From positions 1-64,000 of the forward strand of contig JAAFJN010000010.1 in assembly GCA_013298845.1 (NCBI GenBank): a DNA stretch of 64,000 nt, read 5' to 3'. The stretch is from Chitinophagales bacterium (GTDB lineage Bacteria > Bacteroidota > Bacteroidia > Chitinophagales > Saprospiraceae). The position numbers were made by a program, and so were the translations under genes. Positions 24,191 to 33,996 of this stretch are shown here, one piece after another. The notes beneath the pieces are model-generated. The model had not been told where the DNA came from. It worked only from the letters and a program-made list of their open reading frames with translations, and did no database searches. How positions within the stretch are numbered: the first letter of the stretch is position 1; the number at the start of each line of letters is the position of its first letter.

Positions 24191-27100
24191 TTAGAAACTA
24201 TACCGCAAACCCAACTGCAACTGCCAGCGCGACGCCAGGCTGAAATCGTTGAAGAAGGTGGTCGTGGTGTTCGGGTCAAAACTGTACACCGGTGTGTTAG
24301 TAGTTGGATCAACACCCACACTGATTGGCTGGTACAAACCAGTTTGTGACGCAAACTGACGCACACCCCAGTTCGGGTTGACCAAGTTACCAAAGTTCAA
24401 CAAGTCAATGCTGAATTGTACTTTTTGGTCACCGGCAATGACAAAATCCTGCAAAATACGCATGTCCAAACGGCTAAACCAAGGGCTGAGTGCCGCGTAT
24501 TTTTCCGCAAATGCGCCCCGGTTTCCGCTCAAATAGTCGTCTTGCGCGATAAACGACTTGAGGGCAGTGCGTTGGCGGGCCGCGTCACCGGCAAATTCCA
24601 TCTGGTCAATTTCGTTGTCCGTTGGGATATACATTAAATCGTTCAGGGCCGAACCATCGCCGTTGAGGTCACCGCTGTACGTGTAACTGTAGCGTCCACC
24701 TTGAGCGGCTTCACCAAAAATGGAGATCGTGGTGGCCATTTTGCCGTAGCGGAAACGGTAGTTACCCGAACCCACAAAGCGGTGGCGGTTGCCGTACAAA
24801 GAAGGTTGCAATACACCCTGGTTGGTATTTAACACGTTGGCTGGGTTACGGTCGTACGCATCCGACGAAATTTCGGCGTCAATGGAAGCCGCGTCTTTGG
24901 CGTCAAGGTAGTTATAACCCAACGTTACCGCGTAATTTTCGCGGGTGTACGATAATGATGGTGTCAGGTTAAACGTGTAACCGAGGTTGGTATTGGTCAC
25001 CACGTAGGCGTTGGTAGAGCCGCCAAATGGACCAGCAGCGCGGTCGGAACCGAGGTAAATCGGGCGGGTATCAATGCCGTTCAAACGGCCCGTTGGACGG
25101 CGCAAACCGTAGTTTTGCACCATTACCGCGTTGATATCTTTGGTGTAAATAGCATCTACGGTAGCCGAGAAGCCATTACCAAATTTGTGGTCATAACCGA
25201 GGTTGGTGCGCCAAACCTGCGGGAATTTGAAGTTGGGGTCCGTTACGCAATAAAAGAAGAAATCGGGGTTGGCCACTTGGTTGCCAATCCAAACAAACGG
25301 GAAACGACCGGTAAACAAGCCGGAACCACCGCGAATCTGCGCGCTTCCGTCGCCTTTAGTGTCGTAGTTGAAACCAAAACGGGGCGAAAACAACGGTGTT
25401 TGCTTGGGCAATACCGTGTGGTCAAATTTGATCGGATTTTGATTGGCATCGTAATATTGAACGTCGGGGGCGTACGAGCCACCAGCACTGAGCAAACCAC
25501 CTTTACGGTCAATATTTTCTTGAATTTTCTTTGCCGTATCGAAATACAAAGGCATATCGGCGCGTAAACCAAAAGTCAATGATAAGCGGCGATTTACCAC
25601 AATTTCGTCTTGTGCATAAAATGCCGCCTGACCTAAATTGGTTTCGGCTAATGACCATGTATTGTTTTCGTTGTTGCTGGCAAACGCTGATTTTGCGGCG
25701 TTTACTTCACCATCAAATGCACCGGAGTTAATCCATTGTGCAAAAGTATCAATAGAAACGCCAACCGGGTCAAATACACGGAAGCCGTAAGAGGTCAGGT
25801 TAAATGAGTTATTGAAGGTGAAACGTTCAAAAGATGCACCCACTGTGAAGGTGTGACGACCAACGTACAGGTTCAGATTATCCGTTATCTGGAGTACATT
25901 TTGGTCCAAAACGTTATTTACAGAGAACGGCTCGTGTCCAGCAATGATGTAGCGCGTACCGTCTTTGTGGATATTCAACACCGGGAAGGGATCGGAGAAC
26001 GGGTTACGTGAATCGCGGAAAACGGTGGTTCCAACCTGCAATTTGTTCGATGCGCGGCTGCCAAACAACGATTTTAATTCCGCAATGCCACCGTACAATT
26101 TATTATTAATGGTGTAACCGGCGTTTTGCATTTGCAGGGTCAGTTGGTCGGGGCCACGGCGACCAATGGCCGACGGGTGCGCGGGTTTGTCTTTGGATGC
26201 ATCCATAAAATTACCCATGATGCTCAACGAGTGGTTGTTGTTGATGTTGTAATCCAACTTGAGCAACCCTTTTTGGTTATCGGTGCGGTGGCGGAAATTT
26301 TCGATTTCGCCCGACTCGTAACCATAACGTTGTTTTAATAAATCGCGTACCAATTCCATATCGCTGGCCAAAACGCGTGATTCATTGGACGCACCCGTTC
26401 CGCGATTGGGAACAAAATACGAACCCAAATCCGAGCGGCGCTCCACTTCGAGGTTGGCAAAAAAGAAAAGTTTGTTTTTGATAATTGGTCCACCGATGCT
26501 AAAACCGGTTTGCAATTGTTGCAAATCGCCGCGAGCGGCTTCGTCGTCACCCACTTTTACACCGTACATGTTTTTTTGACGGCCAAAACCAAATACTGTT
26601 CCGTGAAATTCATTGGTGCCCGATTTGGTAACGGCATTAATCGCCGCACCGGTAAAACCAGCCTGCGTCACGTCGTAAGGCGCAATGGCCACGCTGATTT
26701 GTTCAATGGCGTCCAGCGAAACGGGTTGGGCGTCGGCCTGTCCGCCGGGAGTAGCGGCATCCAAACCGAACGGGTTGTTAAAGATGGCACCATCAAGGGA
26801 GTAGTTGTTGAATTGGTCGTTGCGGCCACCAAAACTACCACCTTCCGAAGCCAGTGGATTGAGACGAGTAAAATCCTCCAAAGAACGGCGAATAGTGGGC
26901 ATGGTGCGGATTTGTTCGCTGTTCACGCCGGAAGAGCCGCCACTTTTGCGTTCACCGCTGAGTGCCACAATGTCAATGCCATTCATGGTGATGGAACTGG
27001 ACTCCAAGGCAAAATTGCGCACGGCTTTTTGTCCCAAAACAAGTGATTGAACGGTAGATTCCTGGCTGTTAAAACCAGTGTAAATCACTTTTACGGTGTA

Positions 27101-27328
27101 CGGACCACCTACGCGCATGTTCGGAATGGTGTAACTGCCATCGGTGCGGGTAATGGTACCATAAGTGGTGCCCGAAGGAACGTGAACAGCAATTACGGTA
27201 GCGCCAACCAGTGGTTCGCTCTCTTTGTCGGTTACGGTTCCGATGAGTGTCGAGGTGGTTACTTGCGCCAAAAGAGAAGTAGCCCCCACGACGCAGAGCA
27301 TCAGGAGTGATGTAAATAAACGCTTCAT
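24191..27328 (-). CDS. Oar-like TonB-dependent receptor with carboxypeptidase-like N-domain
   Basis: 1045 aa with signal peptide (MKRLFTSLLMLCVVGATSLLAQ). Residues 25-115 are a carboxypeptidase-regulatory-like beta sandwich (LIGTVTDKESEPLVGATVIAVH, GSYTIPNMRVGGPYTVKV). The plug follows, with NPFGLDAATPGGQ, ISVAIAPYDVTQAGFTGAAI and AVTKSGTNEFHGTVFGFGRQ typical of Myxococcus Oar-like receptors, then a long barrel ending WQLQLGLRYSF. There is no SusD partner, so it is not a SusC/D pair. Substrate unknown; Oar proteins have been linked to protease export and peptide-like substrates. A -7 box TAAGTTTG lies at 27371-27364. Confidence 0.92.
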   Translation of the reverse strand: MKRLFTSLLMLCVVGATSLLAQVTTSTLIGTVTDKESEPLVGATVIAVHVPSGTTYGTITRTDGSYTIPNMRVGGPYTVKVIYTGFNSQESTVQSLVLGQKAVRNFALESSSITMNGIDIVALSGERKSGGSSGVNSEQIRTMPTIRRSLEDFTRLNPLASEGGSFGGRNDQFNNYSLDGAIFNNPFGLDAATPGGQADAQPVSLDAIEQISVAIAPYDVTQAGFTGAAINAVTKSGTNEFHGTVFGFGRQKNMYGVKVGDDEAARGDLQQLQTGFSIGGPIIKNKLFFFANLEVERRSDLGSYFVPNRGTGASNESRVLASDMELVRDLLKQRYGYESGEIENFRHRTDNQKGLLKLDYNINNNHSLSIMGNFMDASKDKPAHPSAIGRRGPDQLTLQMQNAGYTINNKLYGGIAELKSLFGSRASNKLQVGTTVFRDSRNPFSDPFPVLNIHKDGTRYIIAGHEPFSVNNVLDQNVLQITDNLNLYVGRHTFTVGASFERFTFNNSFNLTSYGFRVFDPVGVSIDTFAQWINSGAFDGEVNAAKSAFASNNENNTWSLAETNLGQAAFYAQDEIVVNRRLSLTFGLRADMPLYFDTAKKIQENIDRKGGLLSAGGSYAPDVQYYDANQNPIKFDHTVLPKQTPLFSPRFGFNYDTKGDGSAQIRGGSGLFTGRFPFVWIGNQVANPDFFFYCVTDPNFKFPQVWRTNLGYDHKFGNGFSATVDAIYTKDINAVMVQNYGLRRPTGRLNGIDTRPIYLGSDRAAGPFGGSTNAYVVTNTNLGYTFNLTPSLSYTRENYAVTLGYNYLDAKDAASIDAEISSDAYDRNPANVLNTNQGVLQPSLYGNRHRFVGSGNYRFRYGKMATTISIFGEAAQGGRYSYTYSGDLNGDGSALNDLMYIPTDNEIDQMEFAGDAARQRTALKSFIAQDDYLSGNRGAFAEKYAALSPWFSRLDMRILQDFVIAGDQKVQFSIDLLNFGNLVNPNWGVRQFASQTGLYQPISVGVDPTTNTPVYSFDPNTTTTFFNDFSLASRWQLQLGLRYSF

Positions 27329-27466
27329 AAAATAGAATTAAAAATTTTGGTGAAAATTGGGCGCAAACTTAATACAAAAATAACATTCAGAATATTAAGT
27401 TTTGCTCATTCTATTTTGTGGTCGTCGTTTAAGAATAATTGGCAAGATAATTGGGTTTCGCCCGAA

Positions 27467-28231
27467 TTATTTTAATTCCATTATTCCAAAGTTATCGGCG
27501 TTTTGCCAGGCATTGTCTTTGGGTTCGCTGGTTGCCGGGAAACTTCCCATAACATGTTCTTTTTCGGAAGAGCGATCATTATCGTAATACGCCGCCGCAA
27601 ATTTCAATTTTTTACCTTGTTGGAGCATTTTGGGGATGTTTTCCCCGCCGTCGGTGTAGGTTTTGCCGTCGTATACTTTTACCCCTACCTCCCAAACGCT
27701 AATTTTTCCGGAAGTTGTCCGGCGCGAAATACAATGTTCGTCGAAGAATTGGTTGGAACTATCCGGTGCCATATCGGCTACTTTACCATCCAGGGCGATG
27801 TGGTAAGCAAAAGCATTGTAATTATAGGCGTGATCGCCACCGGAGGCATCTTCATCGAGGTATAAAACGAGGCAGTCGTCATCGTCGTACTGTATCAGGC
27901 CGTCAGGATGGATATCGGTCAGGGTATCGTCGGTGATTTCGGCCAGTACGTAGAGCATATTATCATCCCAAAGCACTTTAAAGCGGCCTTTGAAATCATT
28001 GGAATCGGGGGCGTTTTCTTTCCAAGAGTACGGAATGGGGTACCAGGCTGCATTTTCCCAGGCTTCGTCGGAGGCGGAGCCATCAAGAACCGGGGTGCCA
28101 TTAACAGCGTCCAGGTTTTTATTTTCGTTCTCCGGGCCTGTGTTTTTGGCCGGGTTTGTATCGCAAGCCAGGAAACCACCTAAAATACAGAGAAAGGAGA
28201 GTGTACGCGTAAATTGTAACAACATAGACAT
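27467..28231 (-). CDS. Lipoprotein with family 9 carbohydrate-binding-like domain
   Basis: 254 aa. Lipoprotein signal with lipobox GFLAC. An Asn/Glu/Lys linker is followed by a CBM9-like beta sandwich (about 45-254): PVLDGSASDEAWENAAWYPI, FKVLWDDNMLYVLAEITDDTL, and acidic calcium-type loops DDDDCLVLYLDEDASGGD, ending FGIMELK. CBM9 modules bind reducing ends of glucans or xylans; here the domain stands alone on the surface without a catalytic part. It has its own strong promoter at 28270-28300 and is divergent from the nuo operon. Confidence 0.88.
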   Translation of the reverse strand: MSMLLQFTRTLSFLCILGGFLACDTNPAKNTGPENENKNLDAVNGTPVLDGSASDEAWENAAWYPIPYSWKENAPDSNDFKGRFKVLWDDNMLYVLAEITDDTLTDIHPDGLIQYDDDDCLVLYLDEDASGGDHAYNYNAFAYHIALDGKVADMAPDSSNQFFDEHCISRRTTSGKISVWEVGVKVYDGKTYTDGGENIPKMLQQGKKLKFAAAYYDNDRSSEKEHVMGSFPATSEPKDNAWQNADNFGIMELK

Positions 28232-28269
28232 AAAACGTTGATTTTCTGTTAATAATAAAAAACTTGCGG

Positions 28270-28300
28270 CAAAAATACAATGGCTAATTTAATCAGCAAA
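28270..28300 (-). promoter_or_regulatory. Consensus promoter of the CBM9 lipoprotein gene
   Basis: On the minus strand TTTG (28300-28297), a 19-base spacer and TATTTTTG (28277-28270) fully match the Bacteroidota promoter TTTG-N19..21-TAnnTTTG. The start codon at 28231 lies about 30 bases beyond the expected start of transcription. Confidence 0.7.
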
Positions 28301-28361
28301 TAGATTTTTTATCTGGAACGACTCCAAATTTAGCATCAATTTTTAACAAACCGTTTGAAAT

Positions 28362-28393
28362 TTTAGTAAGACAATTAAAAAGTTCTACTTTTG
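28362..28393 (+). promoter_or_regulatory. Promoter of the nuo operon
   Basis: TTTA (28362-28365), a 20-base spacer and TACTTTTG (28386-28393) match the Bacteroidota consensus except for one base in the -33 box. The nuoA start at 28460 leaves a leader of about 60 bases. No other comparable element was seen in the 228-bp intergenic region on this strand. Confidence 0.55.
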
Positions 28394-28459
28394 CGCCGGA
28401 ATGTGATAGTGGTTAATGAACACTATCTCTAAATTACCGTTTAAAGTAAAACTTTCAAT

Positions 28460-28822
28460 ATGGATAGTAGCGCTTATTTACCCGTTGTTCTTCAATCTTT
28501 AGTTGCCATTGGCTTTGTGGTATTCGTGTTAGTGGTAACGCACATACTGGGACCAAATCGCAAAAGCAAAATCAAAAATGAAAACTTTGAATGTGGCATT
28601 GAATCGCAAGGTAATGCCCGTATCCCGGTTTCCATTAAATATTTTATGACCGCCATTCTTTTCGTCCTTTTTGACGTAGAGGTGATTTTCTTTTATCCTT
28701 ACGCCGAAAATTTCCGGGCGTTGGGTTGGAATGGATACATGGCTGTACTTATGTTCGTAGGCGTGTTCCTGCTGGGATTCGTGTACGTTTGGAAAAAAGG
28801 TGCCCTTGAATGGGATCGTTAA
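28460..28822 (+). CDS. nuoA: NADH-quinone oxidoreductase subunit A
   Basis: 120 aa with three membrane helices (about 8-30, 57-78 and 88-110). The long loop between helix 1 and 2 has the subunit signature FECGIESQGNARIPVSIKYFMTA, with the conserved Cys that lines the quinone-site region. DVEVIFFYPYA carries the family's acidic residues in helix 2. It is the first gene of the operon, and nuoB follows after 30 bp. Confidence 0.96.
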   Translation: MDSSAYLPVVLQSLVAIGFVVFVLVVTHILGPNRKSKIKNENFECGIESQGNARIPVSIKYFMTAILFVLFDVEVIFFYPYAENFRALGWNGYMAVLMFVGVFLLGFVYVWKKGALEWDR

Positions 28823-28852
28823 TTGTAAAAATACTCAAATCAAGTAAATAAT

Positions 28853-29389
28853 ATGGCAAAAATAGAAGAAATGCCTGAAGGTTACGGTGGCGAAGGCTTT
28901 TTCGCTACTTCTTTAGATAAAGCGGTTGGTTTGGCACGTGCTAACTCCATCTGGCCGTTGCCCTTTGCTACGTCCTGCTGCGGTATCGAATTTATGGCAA
29001 CCATGGGTACCAACTACGATTTGGCCCGCTTCGGGATGGAACGCCTGTCGTTTTCGCCCCGCCAAGCCGATTTGCTGATGGTCATGGGTACAATTGCTAA
29101 AAAAATGGGTCCGGTTTTGCGCCAGGTTTATATCCAAATGGCCGAACCCAAATGGGTAATTGCCGTGGGCGCTTGCGCCAGTTCGGGTGGTATTTTTGAT
29201 ACCTACTCCGTTTTACAAGGTATTGATAAGGTAATTCCGGTGGACGTGTACGTGCCCGGTTGCCCGCCTCGCCCCGAACAAATTATTGATGGCGTTATGA
29301 AAATTCAGGAACTGGTGAAAAATGAGCCGCTGCGCCGCCGCCATTCTCCCGAATACCAACATTTGCTCGAAAAATATCAGATTGCATAA
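28853..29389 (+). CDS. nuoB: NADH-quinone oxidoreductase subunit B (N2 cluster)
   Basis: 178 aa peripheral subunit that holds the terminal [4Fe-4S] cluster N2, which passes electrons to quinone. The ligands are visible: the tandem Cys pair in [10 protein letters not shown], Cys in [12 protein letters not shown] and Cys in [11 protein letters not shown]. The N-terminal 30 residues are unremarkable. The stop overlaps the nuoC start as TAATG, so the two are translationally coupled. Confidence 0.97.
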   Translation: MAKIEEMPEGYGGEGFFATSLDKAVGLARANSIWPLPFATSCCGIEFMATMGTNYDLARFGMERLSFSPRQADLLMVMGTIAKKMGPVLRQVYIQMAEPKWVIAVGACASSGGIFDTYSVLQGIDKVIPVDVYVPGCPPRPEQIIDGVMKIQELVKNEPLRRRHSPEYQHLLEKYQIA

Positions 29390-29922
29390 TGGCACTGACG
29401 AATGAATTGGCTTTTGCCAGAATAGAACAAAAAGGTGCTCATTTTATTAAGAGCAGCGAAACCGCTTACGATGGTATGTTAAACGTGGTGACTACCCGTG
29501 AACAAATCATCGAATTTTTGCGCTTTTTACGCGATGATGAACAATTGCAATGCAATTTTCTGACGTCGCTGTGCACAGTGCATTATCCGGAAAGCGCAGG
29601 CGAAGAATTCGCCATCGTTTATCACCTTCATAATTGGATGGATAATTTCAGAATCCGTGTGAAGGTATTTTTACCCGAAAGTGATCCTTCCATTCCTACC
29701 GCAACCACTCTTTGGCCTACCGCCAACTGGATGGAACGTCAGGAATTTGACTTTTTCGGTATTCAATTCACGGGACACCCCAACCTTACCCGCATCCTGA
29801 ATGTGGATGAAATGGACGTGTTCCCCATGCGTAAACAGTATCGCCTCGAAGATGGTACCCGTACCGATAAAGATGACCGCTACTTTGGTCGCGACGGTAA
29901 TTACGCCCAAACTTTTGATTAG
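29389..29922 (+). CDS. nuoC: NADH-quinone oxidoreductase subunit C
   Basis: 177 aa, a separate NuoC (not fused to NuoD as in E. coli). The 30-kDa subunit signature is WPTANWMERQEFDFFGIQFTGHPNLTRIL, followed by FPMRKQYRLED. It forms part of the connecting Q-module with NuoD, NuoB and NuoI. The start overlaps the nuoB stop by one base, and nuoD begins 3 bp after its stop. Confidence 0.96.
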   Translation: MALTNELAFARIEQKGAHFIKSSETAYDGMLNVVTTREQIIEFLRFLRDDEQLQCNFLTSLCTVHYPESAGEEFAIVYHLHNWMDNFRIRVKVFLPESDPSIPTATTLWPTANWMERQEFDFFGIQFTGHPNLTRILNVDEMDVFPMRKQYRLEDGTRTDKDDRYFGRDGNYAQTFD

Positions 29923-29925
29923 ACT

Positions 29926-31131
29926 ATGCAAGTACAATCATACTTTTCGCAAATTGATAGCCTGGAAGGTGAATTGGCAACCCTCAATCTGGGACCAACG
30001 CACCCCGCAACCCACGGAATTTTCCAAAACGTGATGAAAATGGACGGCGAGCGCATTGTTAGCGCCGAACCAACCATCGGATATATCCACCGCGCTTTTG
30101 AAAAATTGGCCGAACGCCGCCCGTACAACCAGATTACTCCAATTACCGACCGCCTCAACTATTGTTCCTCGCCCATTAATAATATGGGGTGGCACATGAC
30201 GGTCGAAAAACTGGCGAAAATTGAAGTGCCCAAACGCGCGCAATACATGCGCGTTATCATTATGGAATTGGCGCGTATTGCCGATCACCTCGTGTGCAAC
30301 GCTGTAATCGGGGTAGACACGGGTGCTTTGACGGGCTTTACGTACATGTTCCAGGAGCGCGAATTTATTTATGAACTGTACGAAGAGGTTTGCGGTGCTC
30401 GTCTGACGACCAATATCGGTCGTATCGGCGGGATGGAACGCGACTTTTCACCCACTTTCCACAAGAAGTTAAAACAGTTTTTGAACGAATTCCCCGCGAA
30501 ATTCGAGGAGTTTAACAACCTGTTGGAGCGCAACCGGATTTTTATGGACCGCACTATCGGTGCCGGCCCGATTGAAGGAAAACGCGCCATGGACTACGGT
30601 TTTACTGGTCCTAACCTGCGCGCTGCCGGTATTGACTACGATGTGCGCGTGATGAATCCTTATTCTTCTTACGAAGATTTCGATTTCATTGTACCGGTGG
30701 GCATTAATGGCGATACTTACGACCGCTTTATGGTACGTCAGGAAGAAATTCGCCAATCGCTCCGCATTATCCATCAAGCGTACAACAACCTGCCGGAAGG
30801 AGATTATCACGCCGATGTGCCAGATTTTTATCTGCCGTCCAAAGAGGATGTGTACACCAAAATGGAAGCCCTCATTTATCACTTCAAAGTTGTGATGGGC
30901 GAAACCCCGATCCCGGCGGGAGAAGTGTACCACGCGGTAGAAGGTGGTAACGGCGAATTGGGTTTTTACCTCGTGAGCGATGGCGGTCGTACGCCGTATC
31001 GTTTGCACTTCCGTCGTCCCTGCTTTATTTATTACCAGGCGTACCCGGAAATGATTAAAGGCTCCATGCTCTCGGATGCCATTTTAACCATGAGTTCGAT
31101 GAACGTGATTGCAGGAGAGTTGGATGCTTAA
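29926..31131 (+). CDS. nuoD: NADH-quinone oxidoreductase subunit D
   Basis: 401 aa, the 49-kDa subunit whose fold descends from the NiFe-hydrogenase large subunit. Signature LNLGPTHPATHGIFQNVMKMDGERI near the N-terminus contains the His loop at the quinone site, and GYIHRAFEKLAERRPYNQITPITDRLNYCSS continues the family pattern. The C-terminus DAILTMSSMNVIAGELDA carries the conserved Asp region. It binds quinone together with NuoB. Confidence 0.97.
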   Translation: MQVQSYFSQIDSLEGELATLNLGPTHPATHGIFQNVMKMDGERIVSAEPTIGYIHRAFEKLAERRPYNQITPITDRLNYCSSPINNMGWHMTVEKLAKIEVPKRAQYMRVIIMELARIADHLVCNAVIGVDTGALTGFTYMFQEREFIYELYEEVCGARLTTNIGRIGGMERDFSPTFHKKLKQFLNEFPAKFEEFNNLLERNRIFMDRTIGAGPIEGKRAMDYGFTGPNLRAAGIDYDVRVMNPYSSYEDFDFIVPVGINGDTYDRFMVRQEEIRQSLRIIHQAYNNLPEGDYHADVPDFYLPSKEDVYTKMEALIYHFKVVMGETPIPAGEVYHAVEGGNGELGFYLVSDGGRTPYRLHFRRPCFIYYQAYPEMIKGSMLSDAILTMSSMNVIAGELDA

Positions 31132-31165
31132 TTAAAAATTGAATTAAAAGAAATTTTTTCATAAA

Positions 31166-31708
31166 ATGCACGCAGTAACTGAAAATAGCGCACCTTTTAA
31201 CTATTCGGATGCTTCACTGAAAGAAGTAAAGGCGTTGATGAACAAATACCCCGAAGGCCGCGGTAAAAGCGCGCTGATTCGTGCGCTGCACATCGCGCAA
31301 GAGGAAAACAACGGTTGGCTGAGCGTTCCCGCTATGGATCACGTAGCCGAAGTATTAGGAATTACGCCCATCGAAGTGTACGAGGTAGCCACGTTTTATT
31401 CCATGTACAACCTGGAACCCGTGGGCAAATACGTGTTGGAGTTTTGCCAAACCGGCCCCTGTGCCATTGAAGGAGCGGAGCGTATTATTGAATATACAAA
31501 ATTGAAATTGGGCGTTGGCAAAAACCAAATAACCCCCGATGGTCTTTTTACCATTAAACAGGTAGAATGCCTCGGTGCTTGTGGTTATGCACCCATGATG
31601 CAAGTGGGAGAATTCTTTCACGAACACCTTGACGAAGCCAAAATTGACCAGTTTATTGAAGACTGTCGTGCAGGGAAGATTGATAAGGGGACGTGGAAAA
31701 TGCACTAA
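31166..31708 (+). CDS. nuoE: NADH-quinone oxidoreductase subunit E
   Basis: 180 aa, thioredoxin-like subunit with the [2Fe-2S] cluster N1a. Ligands are in FCQTGPCAIEGAE (C-x4-C) and ECLGACGYAPMMQV (C-x3-C). The N-terminal helical part contains ALIRALHIAQEENNGWLSVPAMDHVAEVL. It belongs to the NADH-input module with NuoF, which is normally the next gene. Here an MFS transporter, an SH3 lipoprotein and a DUF2750 gene separate them. Confidence 0.96.
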   Translation: MHAVTENSAPFNYSDASLKEVKALMNKYPEGRGKSALIRALHIAQEENNGWLSVPAMDHVAEVLGITPIEVYEVATFYSMYNLEPVGKYVLEFCQTGPCAIEGAERIIEYTKLKLGVGKNQITPDGLFTIKQVECLGACGYAPMMQVGEFFHEHLDEAKIDQFIEDCRAGKIDKGTWKMH

Positions 31709-31747
31709 TATATTTCTATACTTAACGACGACTAACTTTATTGATTT

Positions 31748-33271
31748 ATGGCTACAACATCTACCATTCTCGACAGTGATATGTCCGGGGGACCTACTCA
31801 GGAAGCCGATAATAAACCCAACCTTTCGTTGTGGCAAATTATCAGTATGAGTTTTGGTTTTTTGGGTATTCAGTACGGATTCGGTTTGCAACAGGCAAAC
31901 ATGAGTCCGATTTATCGTTATTTGGGAGCCGACGAAAGTTCGATTCCGGGTTTATGGCTCGCCGGGCCGTTAACGGGATTGTTGTTGCAGCCAATCATTG
32001 GTGCGTTATCCGACCGAAGTTGGTCGCCGCGTTGGGGCCGTCGTAAACCCTATATCTTCATTGGAGCCATAGTGGGTAGTATTGCTATGATTTTGATGCC
32101 TAACTCAAAATCGGTGTTTATGGCTGCCTGTCTTATGTGGCTTCTTGATGCGGGTTTGAACTCCGCAATGGAACCGTTCCGTGCGTTTGTAGGCGATATG
32201 TTGAACCGCAAACAACGCCCGGTTGGTTTTTCGGTACAATCCTTTATGGTAGGTTTTGGACAAACAGCCTCCAACCTGATGCCGTTTATTCTGCCTTTAA
32301 TTGGTATTTCAATGGCATTAACCAGCGATCAATTTGATTTGTCCAATGGTATTCCGAATTCCGTTCGTTATCCGTTTTACATCGGTGCAGCGGCCATTTT
32401 GTCCACGGTATTTTATACGATGTGGACAACTAAGGAATACCCGCCCGAGAATGAAGATTATAAAAAGCCCCACCAGTTTACCGCTGAACAAATTAAAAAT
32501 ATCGCTTTTTGGCGCTTGGCACTCACGGGTGGCGCGGCCTTAATGGCGGGATTGTTTGCGGCCAGAACGGGTGGCGCTACCAATGGTTTGATCTGGGCTT
32601 TTGGCATTTTGGTCATATTGTATTTGCTGCTGGGTTTAGGCGTATTTAAAGAAATTTTGGCATCACTTTCCGAAATGCCAGAAGTGATGAAGCAATTGTG
32701 GTGGGTAAAGTTTTTCACGTGGTACGGTTTGCCGCTTATGTGGCAATATTTATCTCTGGCTGCGGCAAAGTACGCGTTTAATGCGCCCAGCCCGGAGGCC
32801 AATCCAATGGGTTTTGAAGAAGGAAAAAACTGGGGCAGCCTTTGTTTTGGGATGTTCAGTATTTCCTGCTTCGTTATTTCGTTGTTTATCCCGCAAATCG
32901 TAAATCGCATTGGCAGCCGCCGACTCACCCACGCTATTTTTCTGGGTATCGGGGCGTTGGGCTTTTTTAGTGTTTTGATCAGCAATGATAAAATGGTATA
33001 CCTTGTTGGTATGACCTTAATTGGTTTGGCTTGGGGTTCTATCATGTCATTGCCTTATCTAATGCTCGCCAATTCGGTAAGCGCATCCCGAATGGGGGTT
33101 TACATGGGTATTTTTAATGGATTTATCTGCGTACCGCAATTTATTGGTATGCTGACAGTTCCGCTTTATTATAAATCAGTACTGGGCGACGATCCACGTA
33201 ACGCGCTTGTTTTGGCGGGTGTTTGTATGGTACTTGCTGCCGCCAGTTGTTTTTTGGTAAAGGAAAAATAA
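31748..33271 (+). CDS. SLC45/GPH-like MFS sugar transporter inside the nuo operon
   Basis: 507 aa with 12 predicted membrane helices. The first helix, [25 protein letters not shown], and [20 protein letters not shown]...[13 protein letters not shown] (the MFS loop 2-3 motif) closely resemble SLC45-type sucrose/maltose proton symporters. [20 protein letters not shown] in helix 4-5 fits too. It probably imports a disaccharide with protons. It starts 39 bp after nuoE and is followed by two small genes, then nuoF. Its composition resembles the nuo genes, so the insertion is not obviously recent. Confidence 0.88.
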   Translation: MATTSTILDSDMSGGPTQEADNKPNLSLWQIISMSFGFLGIQYGFGLQQANMSPIYRYLGADESSIPGLWLAGPLTGLLLQPIIGALSDRSWSPRWGRRKPYIFIGAIVGSIAMILMPNSKSVFMAACLMWLLDAGLNSAMEPFRAFVGDMLNRKQRPVGFSVQSFMVGFGQTASNLMPFILPLIGISMALTSDQFDLSNGIPNSVRYPFYIGAAAILSTVFYTMWTTKEYPPENEDYKKPHQFTAEQIKNIAFWRLALTGGAALMAGLFAARTGGATNGLIWAFGILVILYLLLGLGVFKEILASLSEMPEVMKQLWWVKFFTWYGLPLMWQYLSLAAAKYAFNAPSPEANPMGFEEGKNWGSLCFGMFSISCFVISLFIPQIVNRIGSRRLTHAIFLGIGALGFFSVLISNDKMVYLVGMTLIGLAWGSIMSLPYLMLANSVSASRMGVYMGIFNGFICVPQFIGMLTVPLYYKSVLGDDPRNALVLAGVCMVLAAASCFLVKEK

Positions 33272-33288
33272 CTTAAACTTTTTATACA

Positions 33289-33978
33289 ATGAGAACACTT
33301 TATTTTTTTATCGCTACGCTGTTGATTTTATCTTCTTGTCAGGAAGAAGCACCTGATTCAAGCAAAGAATTAACGCGTTTAAGAAAAGAACTGGAGCAGA
33401 AGCGGCAGGCGTTGACCGATCAAAAGGAGATTGCCAAATTGGAGGACGAACTTAACCGGATAGATCGGGAATTAAACCAGGTCAGCACAGGAACCGTTAC
33501 CAATCCTAAGGCCGCTGCCACAACCACAACGAATGACACCCCCGCCGCGTCCGGTTTTGCGACCGATGAAGAAGGTGCGGCGGTGATTAAAGGAAACAGC
33601 GTGAATATGCGCAGCAGCCCATCGGTGCAAGCCACTCGGATTGCCAGTTTTAATAACGGAGAAATTGTACGCGTACTCGAAGCCAAGCAGTCGGGAAAAA
33701 ATAATGAAGCCATTTTGACCAAAAATATTGAACTCTATGGCGACAATAATCAAACAGGGAAACCATTGGCAACCCTGAATAAAGGCAAAGCAGTTGTGAT
33801 TGAAGGGTATCAGGGAGATATGCTAAATGTATCTTACCAACACCCGGAACGCGGCAAACTTTTTGCCCAAATTAAAGAATCTGATGTCGAAAGCATCGAA
33901 AATGGAGCATGGTACAAGGTCACCCGAAGCAACGGACAAACCGGTTGGGTGTACGAAAAATTTATCTCCGTTAACTAA
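33289..33978 (+). CDS. Lipoprotein with split (nested) bacterial SH3 domain
   Basis: 229 aa. Lipoprotein signal with lipobox LILSSC (Cys17). A coiled coil follows (about 25-65: ELTRLRKELEQKRQALTDQKEI) with a Thr/Ala linker. Then comes an SH3b start (VIKGNSVNMRSSPSVQATRIASFNNGEIVRVLEA), whose closing half (AWYKVTRSNGQTGWVYEKFISVN) appears only about 70 residues later. The intervening piece looks like a second SH3-like barrel (IELYGDNNQTGKPLATLNKGKAVVIEGY). SH3b domains bind peptidoglycan peptides, so envelope attachment is plausible. It lies 17 bp after the MFS gene and 18 bp before the DUF2750 gene. Confidence 0.85.
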   Translation: MRTLYFFIATLLILSSCQEEAPDSSKELTRLRKELEQKRQALTDQKEIAKLEDELNRIDRELNQVSTGTVTNPKAAATTTTNDTPAASGFATDEEGAAVIKGNSVNMRSSPSVQATRIASFNNGEIVRVLEAKQSGKNNEAILTKNIELYGDNNQTGKPLATLNKGKAVVIEGYQGDMLNVSYQHPERGKLFAQIKESDVESIENGAWYKVTRSNGQTGWVYEKFISVN

Positions 33979-33996
33979 TATCAAATTTTTAAAGAC

